Shown here: in pieces, positions 54,664-61,804 of the stretch | How the letters are laid out: each line of letters starts with the position of its first letter | How positions within the stretch are numbered: position 1 is the stretch's first letter | Source: Flaviflexus massiliensis | GTDB taxonomy: Bacteria; Actinomycetota; Actinomycetes; Actinomycetales; Actinomycetaceae | Direction of reading: 5' to 3' | Length of the DNA: 64,000 nucleotides | Assembly (NCBI RefSeq): GCF_001375495.1 | Contig: NZ_LN831056.1 | Coordinates: 161,654-225,653, forward strand | Program-made: the position numbers and the translations under genes | Notes under the pieces: model-generated | What the model saw: the letters and a program-made list of their open reading frames with translations, nothing else | Database searches by the model: none | Told to the model about the DNA's origin: nothing

Positions 54664-54714
54664 GAGAAGGTGACTTCGCAGCGACACGTCGTGGAGTTCA
54701 GATTTAACGTGTAG
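54664..54714 (+). repeat. ychF 3'-end copy D
   Basis: Reads [16 protein letters not shown] then TAG. The last 30 or so bases match the true ychF end almost perfectly, and the first seven codons match copy C. Confidence 0.78.
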
Positions 54715-54930
54715 GCGGAGTTGGGGCTGCGATCCAGACTTGAGGCCTAATTGGTAGAGCACGGTAGGTTTGCGCGTTTTCATCGAGTCAATGCTCCGTT
54801 TCGGTGCCGTCGTCCCATGTGAGGATGACAAGCTCGAGGAACCGTATTGAGTCGTCGAACCCGAGGCGCAATTCCCGCTGAGGGTGCTCTTCGTCGCGTG
54901 GGGTCGGAAAAAACGTGGCCTGATGTCGCG
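54715..54930 (-). pseudogene. Decayed toxin-like gene remnant
   Basis: The minus strand reads EEHPQRELRLGFDDSIRFLE, LVILTWDDGTETEH, then a stop/frameshift and SMKTRKPTVLYQLGLKSG. The pattern (LELVILTWDDGTE...H-x-M-K-x-R) resembles small actinobacterial BrnT-like toxins. Too broken for a firm call. Confidence 0.3.
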
Positions 54931-55259
54931 GCGGAAACCGAGTCGTCCGGATTGATGTCGTGTTGCGTGATGCTCCGAGGTACGTCCCATTCTAAATGGC
55001 GTTCTTGAATGTTTCGCGGATTGTGGCAATCGGCTTGCCGCTCAGCAGTCGCTCGTGTGAATGAAGCCCGTCCGCGACAGTGAAGCCCGCTGGAAGAATT
55101 GATCTCGGGTCGGGTGAATCCGAGCTGTGTCATCGCTGTCGTTCTCGCCTCGATCTCAGTGCCAACATCTGGGATGTACTGGGAGCTACGTCAGATAAAT
55201 CTGGTGTAGAAGAGTAATCCGGTCTAGGTCGAGGAGAATTCTCCTCCCTTCGCGCAATC
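54931..55259. other. Degenerate stretch
   Basis: No supported gene. A perfect 16-bp palindrome GAGGAGAATTCTCCTC stands at 55231-55246. Confidence 0.4.
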
Positions 55260-55331
55260 AACGTGTTTCCTGCGCAACTACTCAAGCGCCAGGTCTCCGC
55301 CGCGGTGCTCGCCGAGGCGGTGCCGCTGTGA
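55260..55331 (+). pseudogene. MntA nucleotidyltransferase, C-terminal remnant
   Basis: NVFPAQLLKRQVSAAVLAEA, then VPL and stop, the usual end of MNT-domain antitoxins; the stop overlaps the GTG of the HEPN remnant. The N-terminal part of a similar gene is at 57163. Confidence 0.55.
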
Positions 55332-55723
55332 GTCGCAGTTCGGCGTAGCGCATCGCGATGTGCTCAAGGCTGTCGTGCCATGCCAGAGGTATGTCGCTGC
55401 GTTGGACCGCTAGAGTGACATCGCGGAGATGGCAGGGGGTGCGATCGAGCGGAACCTGCAGGTCATCGGCGAAGCCGTGAACCATCTGCCCGATGAGATC
55501 ACCGGCGCGCACGCCGAGTTCGCCTCGCCGCAGATTCGGGGCTTTCGCAGCATCCTGGTGCACCAGTACTTCGGCGTCGACCCGTGATGTCGTCGAGACT
55601 CATCTGCCGCCTCTCGCCGAGGCGCTACGTGAGTACGTTGCCACCGACTGGCGGCGCGGACCCAAAGGTTGTTCGGCTACGGAACGTGGGTCGAGTTCTG
55701 GTTTGACGCGTGATGGGAGCTGA
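55328..55723 (+). pseudogene. HepT-like HEPN (DUF86) toxin remnant
   Basis: Pieces in shifting frames: HRDVLKAVVPCQRYVAALDR, then MAGGAIERNLQVIGEAVNHL, IRGFRSILVHQYFGVD and, after another shift, DVVETHLPPLAEALREYV. The R-x4-H motif of HEPN ribonucleases is RSILVH. At least one stop and two frameshifts. Confidence 0.65.
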
Positions 55724-55842
55724 TCTTGCTCCTCGAGTCCCGTTGATCTTTGTGATCGGCCGGATTTCGTTCTCTTAGCTTTGTCTTTCCCCAGCGCACC
55801 ATCGGAGCTATCATTGTTGATAGCAGAAGGGGGGTGGTGCTG

Positions 55843-56076
55843 ATGGCATCCATTATCGTGCGTGGTCTCGATGACCGTGTGAAGCAACAGCTCGCAGCTC
55901 AGGCGAAGGAGAATGGGCGGTCCATGGAGGCCGAGGTTCGCGATATCTTGACGCAGGCGGCCCGCTTCCCGCATATCGGCATGGCTCTTCTGAATGTGGC
56001 ACAGGATGTCGGTGGGGTCGGTGAGCTACCGATTCAGACGCGCGATGATGTCGCCCGGGTGGCGAGTTTCGAATGA
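55843..56076 (+). CDS. FitA-like antitoxin (ribbon-helix-helix)
   Basis: 77 residues: ASIIVRGLDDRVKQQLAAQA is the ribbon-helix-helix DNA-binding part, followed by SMEAEVRDIL and a flexible toxin-binding tail. ATG behind AAGGGGGG. It overlaps the toxin gene by four bases (ATGA). Confidence 0.9.
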   Translation: MASIIVRGLDDRVKQQLAAQAKENGRSMEAEVRDILTQAARFPHIGMALLNVAQDVGGVGELPIQTRDDVARVASFE

Positions 56077-56498
56077 TCGTCCTCGACACCAACGTCATCT
56101 CGGAGATCTTTCGGCCCTCGCCGGAGCCTCGTGTCCTCGAGTGGCTCGCGTCGCTGACGGGCGACGTGGCGATCACGTCCATCACTCTTGCTGAATTGCT
56201 TGCTGGTATCCGGAGGTTGCCGGAAGGGCGACGAAAAGACGAGCTTGCTCGCGGGATCGATGAAGCGGTAGCACTCTATCGGGGGAGCCGCGCGGTACTC
56301 GCGTTCGATGCTGACGCGGCGGGGCGATACGCGGAGGTGCTGGCCTTGCGAGAGGCGGCAGGTGCGCGGATCAGTACCGCCAACGCCCAGATCGCTGCGA
56401 TCTGCCTGGCACGCGGGGCAACCTGCGCTACGCGCAATGTGAAGGATTTCCAGCACACCGGCGTCGAACTCGTGAACCCGTGGGACGTGGACGATTGA
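56073..56498 (+). CDS. FitB/VapC-type PIN domain toxin with an Asn in the active site
   Basis: 141 residues. MIVLDTNVISEIFRPSPEP gives the first Asp, LAELLAGIRRLPEGRR the Glu, and TRNVKDF the last Asp. The third acidic position, normally Asp in a block like SAADAQIAAIA, is Asn here (ISTANAQIAAICLA), a single-base change. The family is a Mg2+-dependent ribonuclease, so activity may be lost. The stop overlaps the GNAT TTG start. Confidence 0.9.
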   Translation: MIVLDTNVISEIFRPSPEPRVLEWLASLTGDVAITSITLAELLAGIRRLPEGRRKDELARGIDEAVALYRGSRAVLAFDADAAGRYAEVLALREAAGARISTANAQIAAICLARGATCATRNVKDFQHTGVELVNPWDVDD

Positions 56499-57046
56499 AG
56501 CAGTATTCAATCGAGGTCCTCGCCCACCAAGAGCTCACCGAGGCTGATCTGCATGGGCTTCGGTCACTCTTCGACAGCGAGTATCTCGAGGAGTTCGGTG
56601 AGTGGGATCCGCGACAGCCTTACGGCTATGCGTCACATGATGTCCACAGCATGGCGCGGATCGAAGGTCGCGTTATCGGCCATGTGGGGTGGGCACACCG
56701 CGAGATTACTGTTGGAACCCAGACCCTTGCGATCGGGGGAGTCGGCGGTGTCTTGGTCTCCGCTGACGCACGAGGGGTGCACCTCGGGCGCGAACTTATG
56801 AGCTGGGCTGCGCAGTCGATGCGCGATCATGGCCGCGCCGCGTTCGTCTACTTGGGGTGTCGCGAGGAAGTCGTCCCGTTCTACGAGTCATGCGGGTGGA
56901 AGAGGATCCGTGCACGCGAAGGGTCGGTCGGGCGTGATGGTCGACCTGTCGTGACCGAGCCTGGCCCGCCGATCCTCATCCTGCCCATCTCGCCCCTCCA
57001 GATGTGGCCTGACGGAGACATCGACCTGCGCGGACGGGCTTGGTAG
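56495..57046 (+). CDS. GNAT acetyltransferase, AAC(2')-like
   Basis: 183 residues. GHVGWAHREITVGTQTLAIG, then GGVGGVLVSADARGVHLGRE (acetyl-CoA loop, RGVHLG in place of R-x-x-G-x-G/A), ALVYLGCREEVVPFYESCGW-like AFVYLGCREEVVPFYESCGW, and the ending WPDGDIDLRGRAW. Similar to aminoglycoside 2'-N-acetyltransferases, but substrate unproven. TTG start overlaps the toxin stop (TTGA), so the three genes form one operon. Confidence 0.8.
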   Translation: MKQYSIEVLAHQELTEADLHGLRSLFDSEYLEEFGEWDPRQPYGYASHDVHSMARIEGRVIGHVGWAHREITVGTQTLAIGGVGGVLVSADARGVHLGRELMSWAAQSMRDHGRAAFVYLGCREEVVPFYESCGWKRIRAREGSVGRDGRPVVTEPGPPILILPISPLQMWPDGDIDLRGRAW

Positions 57047-57162
57047 TCGCTGACTGCAGATGGATCTCCATGCTGGAAAGTGGTGGAGCCCCACGTCTAC
57101 GTGTAGAGCGCCATGTCGACGTGCTGTCAGGGTAGGTACCCTGGAGGCATGCTGATCCCGTC

Positions 57163-57615
57163 ATGACGCCCGAGACGCTCGCGCTGTGCGAGCTTCTAGC
57201 TGCGCGCCGTGACGAGTTCGAGGTGCTCCTCGATCGCTACCGCGCGACTAACCCGATGTTGTTCGGATCCGTGGCGCGAGGCACCGCGTCCGCTGGATCA
57301 GGCATCGACATCCTCGTCGAGACGGACCCCGCTGAGGGGAATCTTCTGATGCGTGGGTCCGGACTGCTCGAGCAGGCCCGCGCGCTGTTGGGGCGCGATG
57401 ACATCGATGTGTCTCCTGCGCAACTGCTCGACGAGCCGGACAGGCTCGTCGAGCAGTTGCGGGCGGACGCGGCGGTGATGTCGGCGGACACGCTCATGTT
57501 GACGATTCCCAACCAGGTTGGCACCCAGTACTACCTGCACGTGCTCGAATCGTTCGCGAAGTACGTTGCTCCTGAACTCGGCTGGGAACCGGCGGACGCG
57601 GCGTCGACTCCTTGA
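57163..57615 (+). CDS. Chimeric ORF: MNT nucleotidyltransferase N-terminus fused to an LLM monooxygenase end
   Basis: 150 residues. Residues 1-90 are an MNT domain (NPMLFGSVARGTASAGSGID, G-S-x10-D-x-D with the first Asp seen and the pair GSGIDILVE) up to DIDVSPAQLL. From there DRLVEQLRADAAVMSADTLM to ELGWEP matches the C-terminal part of the LLM protein at 52336-52500 (DKLIEQLKADAAVMSADTLL). A deletion joined unrelated genes in frame; function unlikely. Confidence 0.75.
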   Translation: MTPETLALCELLAARRDEFEVLLDRYRATNPMLFGSVARGTASAGSGIDILVETDPAEGNLLMRGSGLLEQARALLGRDDIDVSPAQLLDEPDRLVEQLRADAAVMSADTLMLTIPNQVGTQYYLHVLESFAKYVAPELGWEPADAASTP

Positions 57616-57618
57616 CGC

Positions 57619-57712
57619 CGCCCGCCCCGAGGCCCACGCCGACAACGAGCAGCGCCCGATGCCGAGCCGCACGCTCCCGTCCACGTCCAGCGCCTACGGC
57701 GTACCCGTGATG
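57619..57712. repeat. 94-bp direct repeat, copy 1
   Basis: CGCCCGCCCCGAGGCCCACG to GGCGTACCCGTGATG; identical or nearly so to 57794-57887. Confidence 0.8.
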
Positions 57713-57793
57713 CTCTGCCGCTCTTCGTGCGGATTGTCAGGGTGCTCATGGTTTCTCCCTGCGCTCGAGAATCCCTCTCTGTTACACACATCG

Positions 57794-57887
57794 CGCCCGC
57801 CCCGAGGCCCACGCCGACAACGAGCAGCGCCCGATGCCGAGCCGCACGCTCCCGTCCACGTCCAGCGCCTACGGCGTACCCGTGATG
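57794..57887. repeat. 94-bp direct repeat, copy 2
   Basis: Second copy, 175 bases from the first. The spacer contains a remnant of a RelB-type start (minus strand MSTLTIR), like the relB gene at 59894. Confidence 0.8.
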
Positions 57888-58033
57888 AGTCCGGCGACCG
57901 ACATCCACACGCCGGCGACGACCACGACCATCGGCAGGAGGGTCAGGCACATCGCGGCGGCGGCCGACCAGAGCTGGCGCGCCTCCAGCTTCGGCGTGGC
58001 GGTACTGATCCGCTCGGCCCGCCTGGCCATCAG
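57869..58033 (-). pseudogene. Membrane protein remnant
   Basis: The minus strand reads LMARRAERISTATPKLEARQ, then LWSAAAAMCLTLLPMVVVAG, VWMSVAGLITGTP and a stop; one or two membrane helices of an unidentified permease. Confidence 0.35.
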
Positions 58034-58035
58034 CG

Positions 58036-58204
58036 ACCGAAGTCGAGTACGAAACTATGAACTGGGTTCACTGGTGGAACACGAGACGATTGCATGAAGC
58101 TTTGGACTATCAGAGCCCAGCAGGACTAGAAGCCAGCTATCATATGCCCCAGGCCCAAGCTCTGAGCCTCGTATAAAAAGCGGAACAAAACCCAGGGCGC
58201 TTCA
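58036..58204 (+). mobile_element. IS3-type right-end remnant
   Basis: YETMNWVHWWNTRRLHEALD then ASYHMPQAQALSLV is the end of an OrfB related to that at 38330, followed by the right inverted repeat GCGGAACAAAACCCAGGGCG. The left portion is gone. Confidence 0.8.
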
Positions 58205-58302
58205 CTCCGTCCTGAAATTGATGGAGTTCCTCCGTAAGGTGTGAACCGCAATCTAGGATCGATAGCCGCTCCGCGGGTAGGCGACGGCAGTATACTGGTC
58301 CC

Positions 58303-58611
58303 ATGACTATCTCTGCTGGCGTGAATCTCGGCGCCATTCGTCGCGCCGCTCTGCGCCACGGCGTGGCAGAATTAGCGCTGTTTGGATCCGTCGTCACCGG
58401 AGACTTGGGCGAGGACAGTGACATCGACTTCCTCGTTGATTTCCTCCCCGACCGGCCGGATCCGTTTGAGGACTTCTGCGCGCTTCGCGACGATCTTCGC
58501 ACCATCGTTAACCGTGATGTCGATCTGGTTGTGAAGCGAGCAATCCGCAATCCCTACTTCCGTGAGTCGGCGCTCCGCCAGGCAAAGGTTGTCTATGTTG
58601 CCGACATCTAA
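58303..58611 (+). CDS. mntA: MntA-type nucleotidyltransferase antitoxin
   Basis: 102 residues, minimal nucleotidyltransferase: ALFGSVVTGDLGEDSDIDFL gives G-S-x10-D-x-D, and VDLVVKRAIRNPYFRESAL completes the domain. In characterised MntA/HepT pairs it modifies the HEPN toxin by adding AMP. It overlaps hepT by 17 bases. Confidence 0.9.
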   Translation: MTISAGVNLGAIRRAALRHGVAELALFGSVVTGDLGEDSDIDFLVDFLPDRPDPFEDFCALRDDLRTIVNRDVDLVVKRAIRNPYFRESALRQAKVVYVADI

Positions 58612-58933
58612 GGCCCACTTATGGGATGCCCATCAGGCATGCTTGGCTGCCCTATCCTTCGTCGAAGGGATCGACGTCCACGAGTTTCAAGTCAACCTAC
58701 TCGTGCAATCGGCAGTGGAGCGACAGCTGGAGATTCTCGGTGAAGCATTGAACCGTCTGCGCCGCACAGATGCCCAGACCGCCGCCGAAGTTCCGGACCT
58801 TGAACGGATCATCGGGATGCGCAACATCATCGCCCATGAGTATGGCATTGTCGATCACGAGATCGTGTGGGCCGTGGTGGTTACGCGGCTGTCTCCTCTT
58901 GCTACCCGGTTGGCGGTTTTGCTCGAGGATTAA
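58595..58933 (+). CDS. hepT: HepT-type HEPN ribonuclease toxin
   Basis: 112 residues, all helical. The catalytic R-x4-H is in GMRNIIAHEYGIVDHEIVW; the Tyr after it (HEY) is the residue modified in characterised HepT proteins. SAVERQLEILGEALNRLR is the DUF86 core. The ATG is inside mntA behind AAAGG, so expression is coupled. This copy is intact, unlike the one at 55328. Confidence 0.9.
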   Translation: MLPTSKAHLWDAHQACLAALSFVEGIDVHEFQVNLLVQSAVERQLEILGEALNRLRRTDAQTAAEVPDLERIIGMRNIIAHEYGIVDHEIVWAVVVTRLSPLATRLAVLLED

Positions 58934-58935
58934 CA

Positions 58936-58984
58936 TTGGCCCAGAAATCGTGATCATTGAGGACTACGACCGGGGTGCAACATG
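58936..58984 (+). pseudogene. HigB toxin, C-terminal remnant
   Basis: GPEIVIIEDYDRGAT corresponds to the end of HigB (GPEEVQIVDYH); the rest is replaced by hepT. It leads directly into the HigA start. Confidence 0.5.
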
Positions 58985-59362
58985 ACTGGGAAGCTTGACG
59001 CCCCGATTCACCCTGGCGAGGTCCTGGTGGGGGAATTCATCGACGGGCTCGACATCACGCGGCACAAGCTTGCAGTGTCCATCGGTGTCCTGCCGCGACG
59101 GTTTAACGAGATCGTGCACGAGTCTTGCTGGGATGAATGGGAGGCTCTGACGGTCTCGACCCTTGCGGTGTTCGCGAGGCAGGGGATGTTCGGTAACGAC
59201 GAGCGGGATGCATTGATCCGGCGCAGGCCCCAGACAGACTGGATTGATCTCAACGGAGGTAGCCATGACGGGCACCTCGACGCCTTCGATATGTGGATCG
59301 ACGTGCTCAGTCGCTGGCTGGCCCGCCAGCGAACCGATGCCACGCACGACCACGGGCGCTGA
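58982..59362 (+). CDS. Chimeric ORF: HigA N-terminus fused to an alpha/beta hydrolase C-terminus
   Basis: 126 residues. MTGKLDAPIHPGEVLVGEFI, then HKLAVSIGVLPRRFNEIVHE is HigA up to the recognition helix; from CWDEWEALTVSTLAVFARQG to GGSHDGHLDAFDMWID it is the last third of the hydrolase at 31522. GTGCACG in higA and GTGCATG in the hydrolase explain the deletion. It shows that this second locus once had the same order, higB-higA-hydrolase. Confidence 0.8.
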   Translation: MTGKLDAPIHPGEVLVGEFIDGLDITRHKLAVSIGVLPRRFNEIVHESCWDEWEALTVSTLAVFARQGMFGNDERDALIRRRPQTDWIDLNGGSHDGHLDAFDMWIDVLSRWLARQRTDATHDHGR

Positions 59363-59609
59363 TTTTCCCCATGCTGGAACTCTGCGAAGTTCCGGTCTAT
59401 CGTGTGACGTCTGGGGAAATGGAGGTCACTCTTTCGCCTGGTTCGCTGCATGCTGTGGAGTGAACCAGGCGAGTCACATGCGAACCCCACGCTGATCCCG
59501 GTTCAGTATCGCGACCCGGTGCTTGGGCTCGTGTTCCTGGCTTGTGCGGCGAACCGCTTACAAGCCGTGCGTGAGTCGGTGAAGAGTTCTGCGCTGAGTT
59601 CGACGACGT

Positions 59610-59894
59610 TCAGCGCTCGTAGATCCTGTCGCGTCGACCGATGGAGAAGACTTCGATAGTGACGACATCGTCGTGGATGAGGGCGAGGATACGGTAGGAC
59701 CCTACGCGGTAGCGCCATTCGCCCAAACGATTCGCGGTGAGTCCTTTGCCGAAGACGCGCGGGTCGAGGCATCCGTCGAGGTTGTTCTTGATCCAGGTGG
59801 TGAGGATCCGGGCATCGAACCGGTCCATCTTGTTCAGCTGCTTGCGTGCTCGTGCCGTCAACTCGACGCGGTACCGAGTAGGCTGTGCGGTCAT
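59610..59894 (-). CDS. relE: RelE-type toxin
   Basis: 94 residues. YRVELTARARKQLNKMDRFD, KGLTANRLGEWRYRVGSYRI and VEVFSIGRRDRIY-like IEVFSIGRRDRIYER: the RelE ribosome-dependent mRNA interferase pattern with conserved Arg/Tyr in the last strand. It overlaps relB (ATGA). Confidence 0.92.
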   Translation of the reverse strand: MTAQPTRYRVELTARARKQLNKMDRFDARILTTWIKNNLDGCLDPRVFGKGLTANRLGEWRYRVGSYRILALIHDDVVTIEVFSIGRRDRIYER

Positions 59895-60106
59895 CAGTCG
59901 AGTTCGTCGAGGATTTCGTCGATGCTGAAGCGCTCGCCGGAATCCTGTGCGACGGCCTCGCGCAGCTCCTGGAGGTCGTAGGAGTCCTCGATCTTTTCTA
60001 GGATGGCGGCACGTGCGAAGTCGGAGATGGTGACGCCTTCAAAGTGGGCGAACTTGCGGACGAGCTCGGCGTCTTGCTCGTTCATGCGGATTGTCATGGT
60101 GCTCAT
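59894..60106 (-). CDS. relB: RelB-type antitoxin
   Basis: 70 residues. MSTMTIRMNEQDAELVRKFA, then FEGVTISDFARAAILEKIED is a ribbon-helix-helix; the acidic tail binds the toxin. Start chosen behind AGGGAGAAACT; a longer frame reaching 60160 covers the operator. First gene of the relBE operon. Confidence 0.9.
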   Translation of the reverse strand: MSTMTIRMNEQDAELVRKFAHFEGVTISDFARAAILEKIEDSYDLQELREAVAQDSGERFSIDEILDELD

Positions 60107-60125
60107 AGTTTCTCCCTGCGCTCGA

Positions 60126-60140
60126 GAATACAGTGTATTC
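60126..60140 (-). promoter_or_regulatory. Palindromic relBE operator
   Basis: GAATACAGTGTATTC, a perfect 6-bp dyad with three central bases, 20 bases ahead of the relB start. Confidence 0.55.
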
Positions 60141-60466
60141 AGCGATGTGTTCCGGCGCAAGATCAGGCGTCCGCACTGGATGTGGGGGACGGCGATAGTC
60201 TGGATGTGAATCGCCCTGGGTTTTGTTCCGCTTTTTATACGGGGCTCAGGGCTTGAGCCTGGGTCATATGATAACTTGCTTCGATTTCGGTCGGGGTCTG
60301 ATAGTCCAGGGCTTCATGCAATCGTTTCGTGTTCCACCAGTGGACCCAGTTCATGGTTTCGAATTCCACCTCAGTAGCTGACGGCCAAGCGGGGCGAGCA
60401 TAGATCAACTCGGCCTTATATAACCCGTTGACGGTCTCAGCTAACGCATTGACGCTCCTATATCTG

Positions 60467-61546
60467 TCAACTCGCTTTCTGCAGAGGTATAGCGGTGGCT
60501 GGTTGAGCTTTGACGAGGTGGTAGACCTCGCGGATGACGTAGCGTTTGAGGCATCGGATGATGTCGCGTTTGGACTTGCCCTCGGCCGTTCGTCTAGCCA
60601 CGTAAGCTTTTGTCGGTTCGTGGTGTTGCATCCGGACAATGACGGTGCGGTAGATCGCGGCGTTGAGCTGGCGGTGACCGCCGTGGTTGATCCGGTGCCG
60701 GCCGCTGGTCTGTCCCGAGCCGGTGGGGATCGGGCTGATGCCTGCGAGTTTCGCGAAGGCTGCTTCTGATTTAATGCGTTCGGGATTATCGCCGACCACG
60801 ATGAGAATCTTCGCGGCAGTGTCGGCACCGATCCCGAATTGCTCCAGTAGTGCTGGTCGGTAATCAGTCACGAGGGCGTTGATCTGTGATTCTAGTTCTT
60901 TGATCTGAGCATCGAGGAAGAGCCAGCGCCTTGCCAAGGCCCGTAACGAGTACCGCAGCGTCCCAGCGACTGTGGTCAGATCAGAGGGGCGTAACCGTGC
61001 TAGGTGGCGGGCGAGCTTGATTGGGGTCAGCTTGTTCGTGGTTGCTCGCAGGTGATCGTCACCGTGGACCAGCATCGCTTTGAGCGTGATCATCGCGGCA
61101 CTGCGGTCTTTGACTGCAGTGCCGTGGACAACCTTGAGCAGGCGGAGCATCTCGACTGTGCCATCAGCAGTTTTCGGGGTTGCAGTAGCCATGCCTGCCA
61201 GTGCTGCCCGAGCAGCATTTCTCGCATCCAGGGTGTCGGATTTACCGTTCATTCTCCGAAGCCGGCGATCGGGCCTGCCCGCCTCCACAACACGATGACC
61301 ATGACGGCGCAGATAGGATGTGAGCCCGGCTCCGTAGGATCCGGTCCCTTCGATACCGAAAACTAAGATCTGTCCATAGGTTTGGGCCCATGTGGTGAGT
61401 TTCGCGAACCCGAAAGTATCGGTGGGGATCGTTAAAGTATCGAGAATCCCGGCCACGGAGTCCATCACGGCTGCAACGTGGATGTGTTTATGTGTATCGA
61501 CGCCGATGACAACGTATCCGGATCTAATATTTATCGGGGTTTCCAT
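60467..61546 (-). CDS. IS110 family transposase (DEDD recombinase)
   Basis: 359 residues. N-terminal RuvC-like domain GYVVIGVDTHKHIHVAAVMD, EGTGSYGAGLTSYLRRHG, KSDTLDARNAA; then a coiled coil and a C-terminal domain FAKLAGISPIPTGSGQTSGR, with the catalytic Ser, and HRINHGGHRQLNAAIY. Guided by a bridge RNA in characterised members. Start at 61546 rather than 61582 from the MET-PINIRSG context. Confidence 0.93.
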   Translation of the reverse strand: METPINIRSGYVVIGVDTHKHIHVAAVMDSVAGILDTLTIPTDTFGFAKLTTWAQTYGQILVFGIEGTGSYGAGLTSYLRRHGHRVVEAGRPDRRLRRMNGKSDTLDARNAARAALAGMATATPKTADGTVEMLRLLKVVHGTAVKDRSAAMITLKAMLVHGDDHLRATTNKLTPIKLARHLARLRPSDLTTVAGTLRYSLRALARRWLFLDAQIKELESQINALVTDYRPALLEQFGIGADTAAKILIVVGDNPERIKSEAAFAKLAGISPIPTGSGQTSGRHRINHGGHRQLNAAIYRTVIVRMQHHEPTKAYVARRTAEGKSKRDIIRCLKRYVIREVYHLVKAQPATAIPLQKAS

Positions 61547-61804
61547 GGCACTGTGTTTCCTTGCTCGCTCGAGTGGACTCACACTGTCGCCTGCCGGGTG
61601 GACAGGACTGTCACGAGGAATGCGTAAAGCTCCAGGCTCCTATGAGGTCACTCCCGCCAGGTGTCAGTGCTCTGTTACATGCCTGTCCGGGTGCTCGACA
61701 GTACAACGCTAAGACACCATTGGGGTCATTCGTATGCTGGAGTCAGAGCTCACCGGTCAGGTCTACCCGATTCTTGCGGAACCAGGTGAAAACAGTCTGA
61801 CAGT
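61547..61804 (-). ncRNA. Candidate bridge RNA region of the IS110 element
   Basis: The 258-base non-coding 5' end of the element. In characterised IS110-group members this end encodes the bridge RNA with target- and donor-binding loops. Position and length fit; I could not fold it reliably. Confidence 0.45.

Larger units (their letters stand above)
60452..61804 (-). mobile_element. IS110 family element inserted in the IS3-type copy
   Basis: About 1353 bp. Comparison with the uninterrupted copy at 39025-39040 shows insertion in GTACGACAATGCG with at most one or two bases shared and no target duplication or terminal inverted repeats, as IS110 elements do. Confidence 0.88.
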
